A stretch of DNA of 64,000 nucleotides, from positions 186,001 through 250,000 of the forward strand of contig CAJNDS010002369.1 of the NCBI GenBank assembly GCA_905221605.1. Direction: 5' to 3'. Origin of the DNA: Symbiodinium natans. Lineage: Eukaryota > Sar > Dinophyceae > Suessiales > Symbiodiniaceae. Made by a program: the position numbers and the translations under genes. Positions 55,101-62,449 of this stretch are shown in pieces. Below the pieces are notes generated by a model. That model saw only the letters and a list, made by a program, of their open reading frames with translations. It ran no database searches and had not been told where the DNA came from. How positions within the stretch are numbered: position 1 is the first letter of the stretch; every line of letters begins with the position of its first letter.

Positions 55101-55406
55101 AACCCTAAACCCTAAACCCTCAACCCTAAACCCTAAACCCGAATAAGATCGCGGCCAAGGAACGAATTGAAAAGGCAAGAGTTGTCGGCATCAATGACGT
55201 GCCGGACCAGCCTACCTGGAGGTGGCGGGGTTTAGGGTTTAGGGTTTAGGGTTTAGGGTTTAGGGTTTAGGGTTTAGGGTTTAGGGTTTAGGGTTTCGGC
55301 CATGAGCATGAGCAGTCCATGGCTGGCCGCCTGGAGGTTGCCTTTCCGGTGTCTCATTCAGTGACATCGCAATGGCGGCAGCCAAGTCTGCATCTTCATC
55401 GGCCAT
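39276..55406 (-). CDS. OTU1: OTU1/YOD1-type ubiquitin hydrolase, ten recognised exons
   Basis: Cysteine protease that cleaves ubiquitin chains; the family works with Cdc48/p97 in ER-associated degradation (known of the family). Exons read on the minus strand: 55406-55331, 55215-55164, about 54200-54066, 53567-53525, 52609-52549, 51860-51785, 51017-50946, 47913-47833, 39678-39587, 39308-39276. Seen: a start Met and UIM-like [14 protein letters not shown]; catalytic Cys box [61 protein letters not shown]; catalytic His box [26 protein letters not shown]2H2 finger RCLVCQKG...[15 protein letters not shown], then TAG. Codon phase is consistent at eight of the nine junctions; the junction between exons 2 and 3 is not resolved. 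Introns use GT, GC and GA donors. The usual N-terminal UBX-like domain is replaced by a UIM. The 8.15-kb intron between exons 8 and 9 holds another gene. Confidence 0.88.
39935..40042 (+). CDS. possible plus-strand exon in the OTU1 neighbourhood
   Basis: The plus strand reads [20 protein letters not shown] followed by [10 protein letters not shown] and ends at GTAAAC, a plausible donor. Minus frames are broken here. If real it would be the only convincing opposite-strand coding in the window. It lies inside the large OTU1 intron. Confidence 0.3.
40430..41710 (-). CDS. open islands in the large OTU1 intron, downstream of nested gene
   Basis: About 41710-41505: [19 protein letters not shown] followed by [15 protein letters not shown]. 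40660-40430: [38 protein letters not shown]. Both are after the stop of the nested membrane gene. They could be a second small gene or intronic frames. Confidence 0.32.
41060..41310. repeat. AT-rich trinucleotide-like tract
   Basis: ATA/ATT/TAA-based low-complexity DNA. Long open frames across it (Ile-rich) are artefacts. It lies in the large OTU1 intron. Confidence 0.8.
41875..47457 (-). CDS. polytopic membrane protein, copy 2, nested in OTU1 intron
   Basis: Multi-exon gene. Placed exons: 47457-47255, 47019-46943, 46725-46607, 46518-46090, from 45678, about 45480-45410, 45303-45190, about 44880-44830, 44118-44030, 43605-43535, 43412-43333, 43200-43152, 42990-42846, 42767-42422, 42316-42252, 42109-42034 and 41881-41875 (TGA). 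The N-terminus is a coiled-coil-like soluble part with a Ser/Pro-rich stretch and [16 protein letters not shown]. About seven hydrophobic segments follow, including [71 protein letters not shown] and [15 protein letters not shown]. The C-terminus carries [21 protein letters not shown], then [14 protein letters not shown] long cytosolic N-terminus plus about seven helices recalls 7TM ion-channel (gustatory-receptor-like) proteins; this is inference only. Exon phases agree where both ends are placed. It lies wholly within one OTU1 intron on the same strand. Confidence 0.75.
41882..42033 (-). mobile_element. family A introner next to the stop codon of membrane gene copy 2
   Basis: Ends CCTAGGATGCCCAG and GGGCAACCTAGG with a TTTAGGG array inside, flanked by GGAA direct repeats (42034-42031, 41882-41879). 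A GA-AG intron restores FLAKLWN then TGA. Copy 1 has FLANLWT then TGA without interruption at 30.54 kb. Confidence 0.78.
42317..42421 (-). mobile_element. 105-bp intron unique to membrane gene copy 2, no telomere repeat
   Basis: GT-AG intron flanked by GTAC direct repeats (42421-42418, 42316-42313). Copy 1 at 32.43 kb has the uninterrupted coding sequence VVQYILHS with a single GTAC. The intron is AT-richer than its surroundings and has no TTTAGGG, so it is a different introner type or an older one. Confidence 0.82.
43609..43838. mobile_element. nested family B elements
   Basis: Outer arms TTGGGATGTTTCCCC and GGGGAACATCCCAA enclose a second left arm (43688) and two poly-C tracts, suggesting one copy inserted in another. 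Lies in an intron of membrane gene copy 2; on minus the arm ends at CAACAG directly before the exon at 43605. Confidence 0.65.
44627..44735. mobile_element. family C element in membrane gene copy 2
   Basis: TTTACGAAAATAGGGGACCC and GGTACCCCTAGTTTCGGAAA inverted ends around CAAATAGTGTGATCCCC. Closest match is the 36.5-kb copy. Confidence 0.62.
46519..46606 (-). mobile_element. 88-bp intron unique to membrane gene copy 2
   Basis: Donor GTAAGC, acceptor TTTGTCAG, with GTCAG at both junctions. Copy 1 encodes the homologous basic stretch without interruption (RGRRKRTFGTEPE). The frame is kept after removal ([17 protein letters not shown]). No telomere repeat inside. Confidence 0.65.
46726..46942 (-). 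mobile_element. family A introner with 18-copy telomere-like array, membrane gene copy 2
   Basis: 217-bp GT-AG intron. Its ends are CTAGGACCC and GGGTCTAG (inverted repeat of family A); the flanking direct repeats are GTGG (46942-46939 and 46725-46722); its body is a perfect CCCTAAA array. Copy 1 has no intron here: its exon 37463-36842 runs uninterrupted through the aligned position. Joining gives ERDMSGHRDVP in frame. Confidence 0.85.
46791..46917 (+). repeat. perfect CCCTAAA array inside an intron
   Basis: About 18 uninterrupted heptamers, the body of the 217-bp introner in membrane gene copy 2. Confidence 0.92.
48425..48625 (+). repeat. GGAA/GAAA purine microsatellite
   Basis: AAGGAAGGAAGG with AAGAAAGG and AAGCAAGG variants over 200 bp. 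All plus-strand purines. Frames here (Leu-Pro-Ser repeats on minus) are artefacts. Confidence 0.85.
48700..49290. repeat. tandem repeat with G-tract/C-tract arms
   Basis: Four to five units of about 110-150 bp, each GTGCAAAGCGTGCTTCAAAG, then an ATGAATCTTGTTGAAACCC-like part, TGTGAGCATTGTGGTTGCAA, and a G-tract-CTGCG-C-tract. The arms could fold into strong hairpins. It lies in the large OTU1 intron, between exons 7 and 8. Confidence 0.8.
49290..50045. repeat. 75-bp satellite
   Basis: Unit contains AAACCTAAGGGAAATGACAG, GAAATCCGTCCAAAATGTAA and GGAAAATAGGGTTTTCCCTA. The spacing of CCGTCCAAAA is 74-75 bp in consecutive units. Diverged pieces at 48090-48170. Open frames on minus (repeated FWTDF) are artefacts of the repeat. 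Confidence 0.8.
51142..51225 (-). CDS. open island between OTU1 exons
   Basis: Minus reading [19 protein letters not shown] lies between OTU1 exons 6 and 7, which already join in phase (ISTG-YKQR). It is therefore probably intronic or an alternative exon. A second frame is also open. Confidence 0.2.
51497..51608 (+). repeat. CCCTAAA array in OTU1 intron
   Basis: About 15 near-perfect heptamers. A TTTAGGG block of eight units (51716-51776) lies on the other side of a 105-bp spacer, next to OTU1 exon 6. Confidence 0.9.
51953..52068. mobile_element. family A element in an OTU1 intron
   Basis: Ends CCCAGACGCAAGAGAAACC and CTATGGGTCCTAG, with the AAACCTAGGAATAAACGGGG core. Positioned between OTU1 exons 5 and 6. 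Confidence 0.58.
52150..52290. mobile_element. family F-like element in an OTU1 intron
   Basis: Inverted arms CATGGTCCCTAAGTATGGGC and AGGGACCATGAAAC. Shares TATGGGCCCTTAAA with the 10.0-kb copy. Lies between OTU1 exons 5 and 6. Confidence 0.45.
53948..54056. mobile_element. family A element in an OTU1 intron
   Basis: Ends TAGCCCAGGAACCGC and CTACTGGGATGTCAAG. The core GGTTACTCTACATGGAGGGA resembles the copies at 3.1 and 56 kb. Directly follows OTU1 exon 3. Confidence 0.58.
54685..54960 (-). CDS. open islands between OTU1 exons 2 and 3
   Basis: 54780-54685: [19 protein letters not shown] followed by [10 protein letters not shown]. 54960-54850: [18 protein letters not shown]. The exon 2 to 3 junction of OTU1 is the one not resolved by phase, so either could be an inserted exon. 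Neither matches known OTU1 sequence. Confidence 0.3.
55216..55330 (-). mobile_element. OTU1 intron 1: telomere-like array flanked by 9-bp direct repeat
   Basis: GC-AG intron between OTU1 exons 1 and 2. The repeat ACCTCCAGG spans both junctions (55338-55330 and 55223-55215), and TTTAGGG repeated about nine times makes up most of the intron. The duplication suggests insertion of the array-bearing element into a coding target. Confidence 0.7.
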
Positions 55407-55661
55407 GAGAGGCGGAAGCAACACCAAAAGTATGAAGCTGTAGCCCTAAACCCTACACCCTTCTGGATTCTTGTTGAGGAACTGAAAGGAAGTCACTACG
55501 GGACTTAGGGCTTAGGGTTGAGGGTTTACAGATCTGTGTATCATATATATATATATATGGATATATACTCATTGTACTTTCGATCTGTTCGCCACACTAT
55601 ACAGTTTATTACTGTACGATGATAGTTAGTTCCTGCATCGCTGCTACCGTGTGATCACAGA

Positions 55662-57475
55662 ACTCTGTGGGATGAGAACTTGTCACTTTGGCGGGCCATA
55701 AGCTGAGCTACCTTCTGCCTGTACATGGTCGGGGCGTTGAAGCGTTGCCGCTGGAGCACAAGCGTATGACCGCCCTATCTCTCCATGATAAACCTTAAAC
55801 TCTACAAAGCCCTACACCCCTGAATCCTAAACCCTAAACCCTAAACCCGAAGAAAGCCCGAGATTCCGGACGATGACTCCAAGTGATCCTCCAGCTAACA
55901 CCCAGAACATCATGCCCAAAACGAGGGAACTTGGTAGCCTTGCAACTAGTAAGCTTAGTATTAAGGGCACCCTTTTTTGGGGTTGGTTACTTTAACTTTA
56001 TAAGGGAGTATAAAACCCCAAAACGGGTAGGGTGTGGTCTAAGGCTTCGGGGCTTTAGGGTTTTGGGGTAAGGGTGGTTGAGGGAGTCCATTTGCGGATT
56101 TTGACCCTCTGAATAAGGTCCCTGTTTACGAGAGCCAGAAGAGGGTTCAGAAGGGTTCCCTTTTAAGGGTCCCCCCCTTTCCTACCTAGGATTCATGGAG
56201 TTTGGGCTCCAGGGTTCGGTGTGGGAGTGTTTTGTGCATACGCTTCGGGCTTGAGAAGCCAGCCGACGGCTCAACATTCCCCTGCAGTCTTGAATCCAAA
56301 TGTTTCGGGCTTTAGGCTTTAAAGCGAGGGTATAGGGTCAGGGTTCAGGGGCTTCGGGAGCCCGAGAAACACTGCAAATTGGGGCAAACCAGGGTACCAC
56401 CCTTTAAACCCTATGCCCTAAACCCTAAACCCTAAACCCGAAATCCTAAGCCCCACCTTGACGCCTTGGGGCTTCTTTGGGTTTGGTGCTTGCCGCCCGA
56501 GTCCTACCGCAAATGCTGAGCTGAAGGCGAGCCGGTTGGAAGATGGGTGCCTGACAGGCAACCCGCTTGGGTTTAGGGCTTAGGGCTTAGGGCTTAGGGC
56601 TTAGGGCTTAGGGTTCAGGGGTTAGGGTTTAAAGGGTTTAGGGTTTCAAGGATTTAGAGGATCTACAGGGTCCATTGAGCAGGATTCAACATGCCATTGG
56701 ACAGCCAGTCAACGCCACTGCGCTGCCATACGGATGATTGAACTTACCCTAAACCCTAAACCCTAAACCCTAAACCCTAAACCCTAAACCCCAAACCCGA
56801 AAGTGAGGCGTTTCTGGACGAAGCCGGGGATGCCGCATTTGAAAACAAAACCCCCGAAGATCCTTCTATCACCGAGGCGCCCCGGTGAGGGGCGAGGGGA
56901 TCTGGTGTAGCGCCAGCCGGTAACCGACGTAGTGGATCAAGAAGGACCTAGGGTTTAGGGTTTAGGGACCTAGCTTTCGAGGGTCTACGCGCCCTAAGGC
57001 CTTAAGAAGCTCACCATCGCCCGAGGGCTTAGGGTTTACAGGGTTTATAGGGTTTATAGGGTTTATAGGGTTTAGGGTCGTGGAATGGTCCCTTGGGCTT
57101 CCAGACCCTTGAAATAAGACTCCATACCCAGCGCTCAATGAGGAATATCCGCTTTCGGGTTCGGCTGTCGTTGATCAATGGGGATTTAGGGTTTAGGGTT
57201 TAGGGTTTAGGGTTTAGGGTTTAGGGTTTAGGATTTACGACAGTAGGGGCACCTTCTTAGGGTCCTGCTTAGAAGGGGATCCCACTATTTGGGGGTCCAT
57301 GTTAAGGGTCCCCTCCCCATTTAATATGTGAAGCCTATTTTCATGCAATTCAAGACCCTAACCCTAAACCCTAAACCCTAAAACCTAAACCCTAAACCCT
57401 AAACCCTAAACCCTAAACCCTAAACCCTAGTCCAGGCATCCTGTCCTTCAACCTTGCGAAGCAAGCCAAGGGGGC
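55662..57475 (-). CDS. exons of the gene preceding OTU1
   Basis: 57475-57428: GPLGLLRKVEGQDAW. 57185-57080: RTRKRIFLIERWVWSLISR. 57025-56968: GDGELLKALGRVDPRKLG. 56945-56886: LIHYVGYRLALHQIPSPL, donor GTGATA. 56860-56800: IFGGFVFKCGIPGFVQKR. 56572-56470: VACQAPIFQPARLQLSICG. 55928-55862: LVLGMMFWVLAGGSLGVIV, a membrane helix. 55780-55662: LVLQRQRFNAPTMYRQKVAQ, ending at TGA just upstream of OTU1. Not recognised; at least one membrane segment. Confidence 0.52.
55932..56045. mobile_element. family A element, one end diverged
   Basis: CTTGGTAGCC end adjoining the membrane-helix exon at 55928, core GGTTACTTTAACTTTATAAG. The opposite end reads AAAACGGGTAGGG. Confidence 0.55.
57236..57345. mobile_element. 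family C element, opposite orientation
   Basis: GGGATCCCACTATTTGGGGG and TCCATGTTAAGGGTCCCC are the reverse complement of the family C left half. A similar reversed half is at 28180-28235. Confidence 0.5.
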
Positions 57476-57627
57476 CTAGAATGTGTTGCCGAATTTCGGG
57501 TACCTATGTGTATGATTAGGATAAAACTATTTGGGGAGGGGCGGGGGTAGCACAGAAGGGTTACCCCAAGTTTCAGAAAACAGAATCTACGCATCCTTTT
57601 GTTTGAGCTCCTTGGGAAACAAGGGCT

Positions 57628-57795
57628 AATATAGGGGGCCTTAATAATTAGAATAGGCCTTTGGGGTTCATTATGTAGCATACTTACAAGAAACCAAGGG
57701 AATACTATTGTCCCATGCAGCGAAACTTTCTGCTGCAGGGACTTCTTTGCCCATCAATCAACCAATCAATTGGTACTTATTCCGACCCCTATAGT
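57628..57795. mobile_element. family D element with 50-bp insertion
   Basis: GCTAATATAGGGGGCCTTAA at one end and TTATTCCGACCCCTATAGTA at the other. About 50 bp of unique sequence (CATGCAGCGAAAC onward) interrupts the right half. Confidence 0.5.
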
Positions 57796-58084
57796 ACACT
57801 CGTGGTTCAAGAAGTTGGTTTAGATGGGCTTAGGGATGAGCCCTTCGGGTTAGGCCTTTAAGGCTCAGAAGGCGACCCACTCTCAACCCTAAACCCTAAA
57901 CCCTAAAACCCTAAAACCCTAAAACCCTAAAACCCTAAAACCCTAAAACCCTAAAACCCTAAAACCCTAAAACCCTAAAACCCTAAAACCCTAAAACCCT
58001 AAACCCAAAACTCTCAACCTTGAAGCCCTAAACCCTAAACCCTAAACCCTAAACCCTAAACCCTAAACCCTAAACCCACTCAAT

Positions 58085-59845
58085 ACTCGGCTTTGGTTCG
58101 ACCGTCCGTGGCCCAGGCGCAAAGAGCACGATGCTGCCGACGAGCAGAGGCCATTCTGGCTCTCCTGATTGTTGGGCCGCAGGGGGTTTAGGGTTTAGGG
58201 TTGAGGGTCTAGGGTTTGGGGTTGTTTTTTTGGGGCTTGGTGTCTACAGGTGCTTCTCAAAGTCAGTGTCTTTCTTTTGTTTTGTATGTTTTTTTTAATC
58301 ATTTTTTTGGGGGGGCGTCCTTGCTATGGTGTAGAGGGTGTCTTATTCTATAATGGGTCTTACGACAAGGGATCGGAGAACTTGTCCCCATGTCTTTGCG
58401 GTTCTGCTCTTCTGCATATCTTTTTTTTTTGGAAGGGGGCGGGTAGGGAGCGGGTGCCCAGACATGTCGTCAACTTCCGCGGAGCCCAACGTTTGAGCCT
58501 GAGCCATACTCAGCTCCCGGTATCTGGGGCTCCCAATTAACTAGCGGTACCCTTTTCGGGGGCTTCCTTCAATGGGGAGCCCCCTTGTTGGGAAATACGC
58601 TCAGGGGCCAGGCGTCCCTGAGTATGACTGGGCCAGCCCGGGTATGCCGGGTGCGGCCGGCGGGCGAGCCCAAGGTATATGCCGGCACATGCCTGGCCAT
58701 AACTCTCTGTCTCCGCTAGGACCTCAGAAAACGGTTCTCGTTGGCGGCGTCTCTGTGGTGACTTGAGATTCTCACCACCTGAACCCTAAACCCTAAACCC
58801 TAAACCGTAAACTCTAAACCCTAAAAGGGACAGCGGCATGAGCAGCATGAGCAACGGAGTGGGGCGAAGAAGATGATGAGCTCGACAAAAGAATCTGGTC
58901 CCACTGTTGGCACCAATCTGCACGTTGAGCGCCCCTTGAGCGTTTATTGCTGTTCAGACTGAGGTTCGGCTGCTTCTGGTGGAAGTCGAATTTCAACCCT
59001 CTAATTAAACCCTAAACCCTAAACCCTAAACCCTAAACCCTTAAACCTTAAACCCTAAACCGTAAACCCTAAACCCTAAACCCTAAACCCTAACCCTAAA
59101 CACTAAACTTATTCCTACATGCAAAGCAGTGCAGGTTCATGTTGCAGCTTCCCACCCTTGCTTTGGGACGCGGAAGACTCTAGACAGTACTGTTGTAGCT
59201 CCCGAACCAAGAATCCTTATTTTAGGAACCCCCTACACCCTACACCCTACACCCTACACCCTACACCCTAAACCCTAAACCCTAAACCCTAAACCCTAAA
59301 CCCTGAGTTTGGGGAAGCCCCCCTAAATCCATGTCGGTCGGCGTCTCCAGAGCCGCAGGCTGTGGGCCGCTGCAGAATGGAGCCTTCGCGGCATCATATG
59401 GAACTCCAAGCCATGAACTTAGGGCTCCCTAAACCCTAAACCCTAAACCCTAAACCCTAAACCCTAAACCCTAAACCCTAAACCCTAACCCTAAACCCTA
59501 AACCCTAAACCCTAATCCCTAGGCTTGGGCTTACGCTGTCATGAAGCTTGACACGTCTGAGTGGATTGAAGGCACAGCTTCGAGGACTTCTGAAGCCTGC
59601 AGGGTTTAGGGTTTAGGGTTTAGGGTTTAGGGTTTAGGGTTTAGGGTTTAGGGTTTAGGGTTTAGGGTTTAGGGTTTAGGGTTTAGGGTTTAGGGTTTAG
59701 GGTTTAGGTTTAGGGTTTAGGGTTTAGGGTTTAGGGTTTAGGGCCTAGGGTTCAGGGTTTCAAGGATTCGGGCTTCGGGAATCGCGCCTCGATAGCCACC
59801 ACCTGGGCAGCTCGCGGAGACGCATCGTGCGGTCTCATGAGCAGT
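58085..59845 (-). CDS. exon islands, unknown gene
   Basis: 59845-59770: LMRPHDASPRAAQVVAIEA. 59596-59535: ASEVLEAVPSIHSDVSSFM, between a CAG acceptor and donor GTAAGC. 59420-59328: VPYDAAKAPFCSGPQPAAL. 59225-59115: open in two frames. About 58995-58820: open in two frames. 58722-58595: VLAETESYGQACAGIYLGL. 58530-58440: LSMAQAQTLGSAEVDDMSG. 58175-58085: LLVGSIVLFAPGPRTVE. Telomere-like arrays separate most of them. Confidence 0.5.
59604..59745 (+). repeat. TTTAGGG array, about 20 copies
   Basis: One of the longest pure arrays. It begins eight bases from the CAG acceptor side of the exon at 59535-59596 and so forms the intron body upstream of it. Confidence 0.9.
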
Positions 59846-59884
59846 TTCTCTCAGCTACTGTTTGCTTCAGAACGCCCCCAAGAA

Positions 59885-60025
59885 AGAAATGATAAATAGT
59901 CGGGTTCTTAAACAAATAGTAAAGGATAATAGCCGGGTTCTTAAACAAATGCTAAAAGGTAACAAAGGGGGCTCTTAAACAAACAGTGAAAGATAATAAT
60001 CGGGTTCTTAAACAAATAGCAGTCA
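59885..60025. repeat. short tandem repeat TCGGGTTCTTAAACAAATAG
   Basis: Four units of about 35-40 bp, each with GGGTTCTTAAACAAAT and then AGTAAAGGATAATA-like sequence. Different from all telomere-derived repeats. Confidence 0.75.
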
Positions 60026-60067
60026 GTCGCCGAGGGCTCAGGCTTTGTAGGGCTTATCGGGTTGAGG

Positions 60068-60210
60068 ATGGGATGCTCCCTTAAACCCTAAACCCTAAAC
60101 CCTAAACCCTAAACCCTAAACCCCATGTTAACAGCCCTCAATAGGGACTCTCGTACCACCCTGTTAGAATCCCTGGCAAGCAGCTGTTCGTATAAAGGGG
60201 AACATCCCGA
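60068..60210. mobile_element. family B element with 8-bp target duplication
   Basis: ATGGGATGCTCCC and GGGGAACATCCCGA ends flanked by GGTTGAGG (60060-60067, 60211-60218). A CCCTAAA array replaces part of the left arm, as in the 2.3-kb copy. Confidence 0.78.
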
Positions 60211-60239
60211 GGTTGAGGGGTTCAGGGGTCCCAAACCCT

Positions 60240-61745
60240 ACCAGGGGGGGAGTCAGCCCCCCAGGCTTGGGTATGGGGAGCAGGTACGTTGTTGAAGGGA
60301 CTGCTCAGATGAACAAGAGTGGTTGCCAGGAGAAACGTAGAAGTCATAGAGGGCGGGGGATATGAGATAACTCTACCCTGTAGTCGCAAGTCTTTGGGGG
60401 GGAGCAACGCGTTGTCGGCATTTGAGCCGTTTGACAGCTGCGGCGCAGGAAGTCGCATAGGCACTGTGCTCAGGCGTTTACCCTGCCCCTCCTAAGCTCT
60501 GGATTGCCAGGCTCCGGTTTGCTCATACTTCGGATACGTAACCTTATGCGAGTTTCGATGAGTGTTTAGGGTTTGCAGGGCTTTGGCTTCAGGCGCTGCG
60601 CATTTTCGGCTGCCAACTGCGAGCTGCGAGTGAGGGGCTGAGCTTTCTCAGCACTCTGGGACTCCAGGGCACTGCCTTTCGCAAAGAGGGCCAGAGTAAT
60701 TCGTTTCACACGCCCCTGGAGGGCGTGCGCCTTGAAACTGACCTGGACGTTAGGTTCTAGATAGCCCAGTATCCCAAGAACAAGAGCAAGTTTTGGTGTA
60801 TTAGTAAAGGAGTTTGTACGGGAACAAGGGAACATGGGCCCCAACTGGGCATCCCAATATTGAAAACTTCCCTGAATTTCCTTGGCAGCACATATGCTAG
60901 GAGCAGGCTTCTGCCAGTGGCCATCGACGCTTGAAGGCCTGGCGGCTTAAGGATTTTCACACGAACCTCCGGGCGCTCCTACCACATGATGCTGGCAAAT
61001 TCACTGGACACTTGCATCCCATGGTGGGTCGGAGAATGCACCACACGCCTGCCCCCCCCCCCCCCCCCAAGTTGCTTGGAGGTTCTGGGTACTTACAACC
61101 CAATGGTATGTGTAGTTATAACCCACCTATTAGCCTGCCCTAATAGGGCTATGACTGGGATATAAGTGCAAATATAATTGGGGTACTAAGTACCATGAAC
61201 ACCCCAGATTGCGACACAGGAAGTTTCTCCAGCGTTGCCTCTAGAAGCCACTGGTGTGTTGGCTCGGGGGTTAACCCTGGTCAACCCTCAAACCCTAAAC
61301 CCTAAACCCTAAAATCCTCATCCCTAAACCCCTATAAAACCTAATCCCTAAACCCTAATCCCTAAACCCCACCACCCTAAACCCTGACACTTGCCTGAGC
61401 CCCAACTGGGGCCTAAGGCCCTTGGTGCATTATCCGATTTGACACGGCTCCCCTTCTTTGAAGGCTGGGAGTCGAGCCGAAGTGTGCAGAGTCGCCGGGC
61501 TTGTGGGCCGAAGATTAATGAAGGTTTAGGGTTTAGGGTTTAGGGTTTAGGGTTTGGGGTTTAGGGTTTAGGGTTTAGGGTTAAGGGTCTAGGGTTTAGG
61601 GTTAGGACTCAGGTTGGTTCAGATTTCGGGGCTGGTAGAGTTCTGGCCACAGCCAGAGGCGCCATCAGGGCGACTGGAGATGACTGAAGTTCGCGCGTCA
61701 GTCCTTTCCAGTGGGACTTCGCCATCGGTTGACCTGGTGGCAACC
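60240..61745 (-). CDS. exon islands, unknown gene
   Basis: 61745-61630: TRSTDGEVPLERTDARTSV. 61525-61388: LIFGPQARRLCTLRLDSQP, KKGSRVKSDNAPRALG. 61252-61190: VASRGNAGETSCVAIWGVHG, donor GTACTT. 61055-60985: VVHSPTHHGMQVSSEFASI, donor GTAGGA. 60950-60860: QASMATGRSLLLAYVLPRKF. 60758-60570: NVQVSFKAHALQGRVKRITL, GSALESQSAEKAQPLTRS. 60475-60240: RLPAPQLSNGSNADNALLP. The 60758 exon starts exactly at the end of a family A element. Confidence 0.5.
60765..60858. mobile_element. family A element supplying a splice acceptor
   Basis: Ends TAGATAGCCCAGTATCCC and CAACTGGGCATCCCA are inverted. On minus the end GGGCTATCTAG abuts the exon at 60758. Confidence 0.58.
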
Positions 61746-61903
61746 CTAAAAGAATCCTAGCTTGTGACACTTTTGGGGATTAGGGCGAGTAGTATCAGGT
61801 TGCTTCATATCCGTAGGGCACAGGGTTTAGGGAGATTCTAGCGTTTCGAGGAGGGTGTTGGGCTTAGAGAGTCCTTCAACCCGGAACTCTGAGCTTTCTG
61901 GAC

Positions 61904-61935
<32 letters not shown>

Positions 61936-61949
61936 AAATGCTTCGAACA

Positions 61950-62130
61950 TCCCCACCCTCTCTGGAGAGAGATACTCTGGGGTTGGGCACTCTAGGGACA
62001 GTCTGGGGTTAGGCACTCCAAGGACACTGGAGTTGGGCACTCCAGGGACACTCTGGGTTGGGCATTCCAGGGACACTCTGGGGGTACTCCCAGGACGCTC
62101 TGCGGTTTGCGGTTGGGCACTCCAGGGATG
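61950..62130. repeat. 27-30 bp tandem repeat, possibly coding on minus
   Basis: Repeats of GTTGGGCACTCCAGGGACAC. On minus it is open and encodes repeated SLECPT/VPGVPN motifs. It could be a repetitive protein segment or simply a minisatellite. Confidence 0.6.
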
Positions 62131-62274
62131 AGCGAGGAGTAGACCGGGCGAGGAGAAGAAGTCCGGGCGAGGAGGAGAGTTGAGCTTAAAATCGAACAAC
62201 CCCACACCGAGGGTGGGGAAACAAAGAAGACAGAGTCGGCAGCAATATATGGCTAATAATTCTGGTGCGTTGTT

Positions 62275-62420
62275 TGTTCTGTGGTGCGGCTCGGCTCGGC
62301 TTGGGGTTTGGCTTGGCTTGGAGTTTGGCCTGGCTCAGCTTAGCTTAGGGTGTGGCTTGGGCGCAGGGCTTCTGTTTTTGTCTAGGCGCTTGGCTTGGCT
62401 CGGCTTGCCTGAGGGTAGCT
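62275..62420. repeat. GGCTTGG/GGCTCGG minisatellite
   Basis: Imperfect repeats of GGCTTGGAGTTTGGC type. No convincing coding. Confidence 0.6.
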
Positions 62421-62449
62421 GGGTTTTCGTGCGGCTTTGTGTTTTTTTT

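Noticed and set aside
58250-58540. Plus-strand hydrophobic frame of 96 codons
   Set aside because: Begins in T-rich low-complexity sequence, and the minus strand (58440-58530) gives a more protein-like island. Not excluded entirely.
61950-62190. Confident call of a repetitive protein (SLECPT repeats)
   Set aside because: The repeat alone can keep the frame open. Left as a minisatellite with possible coding.
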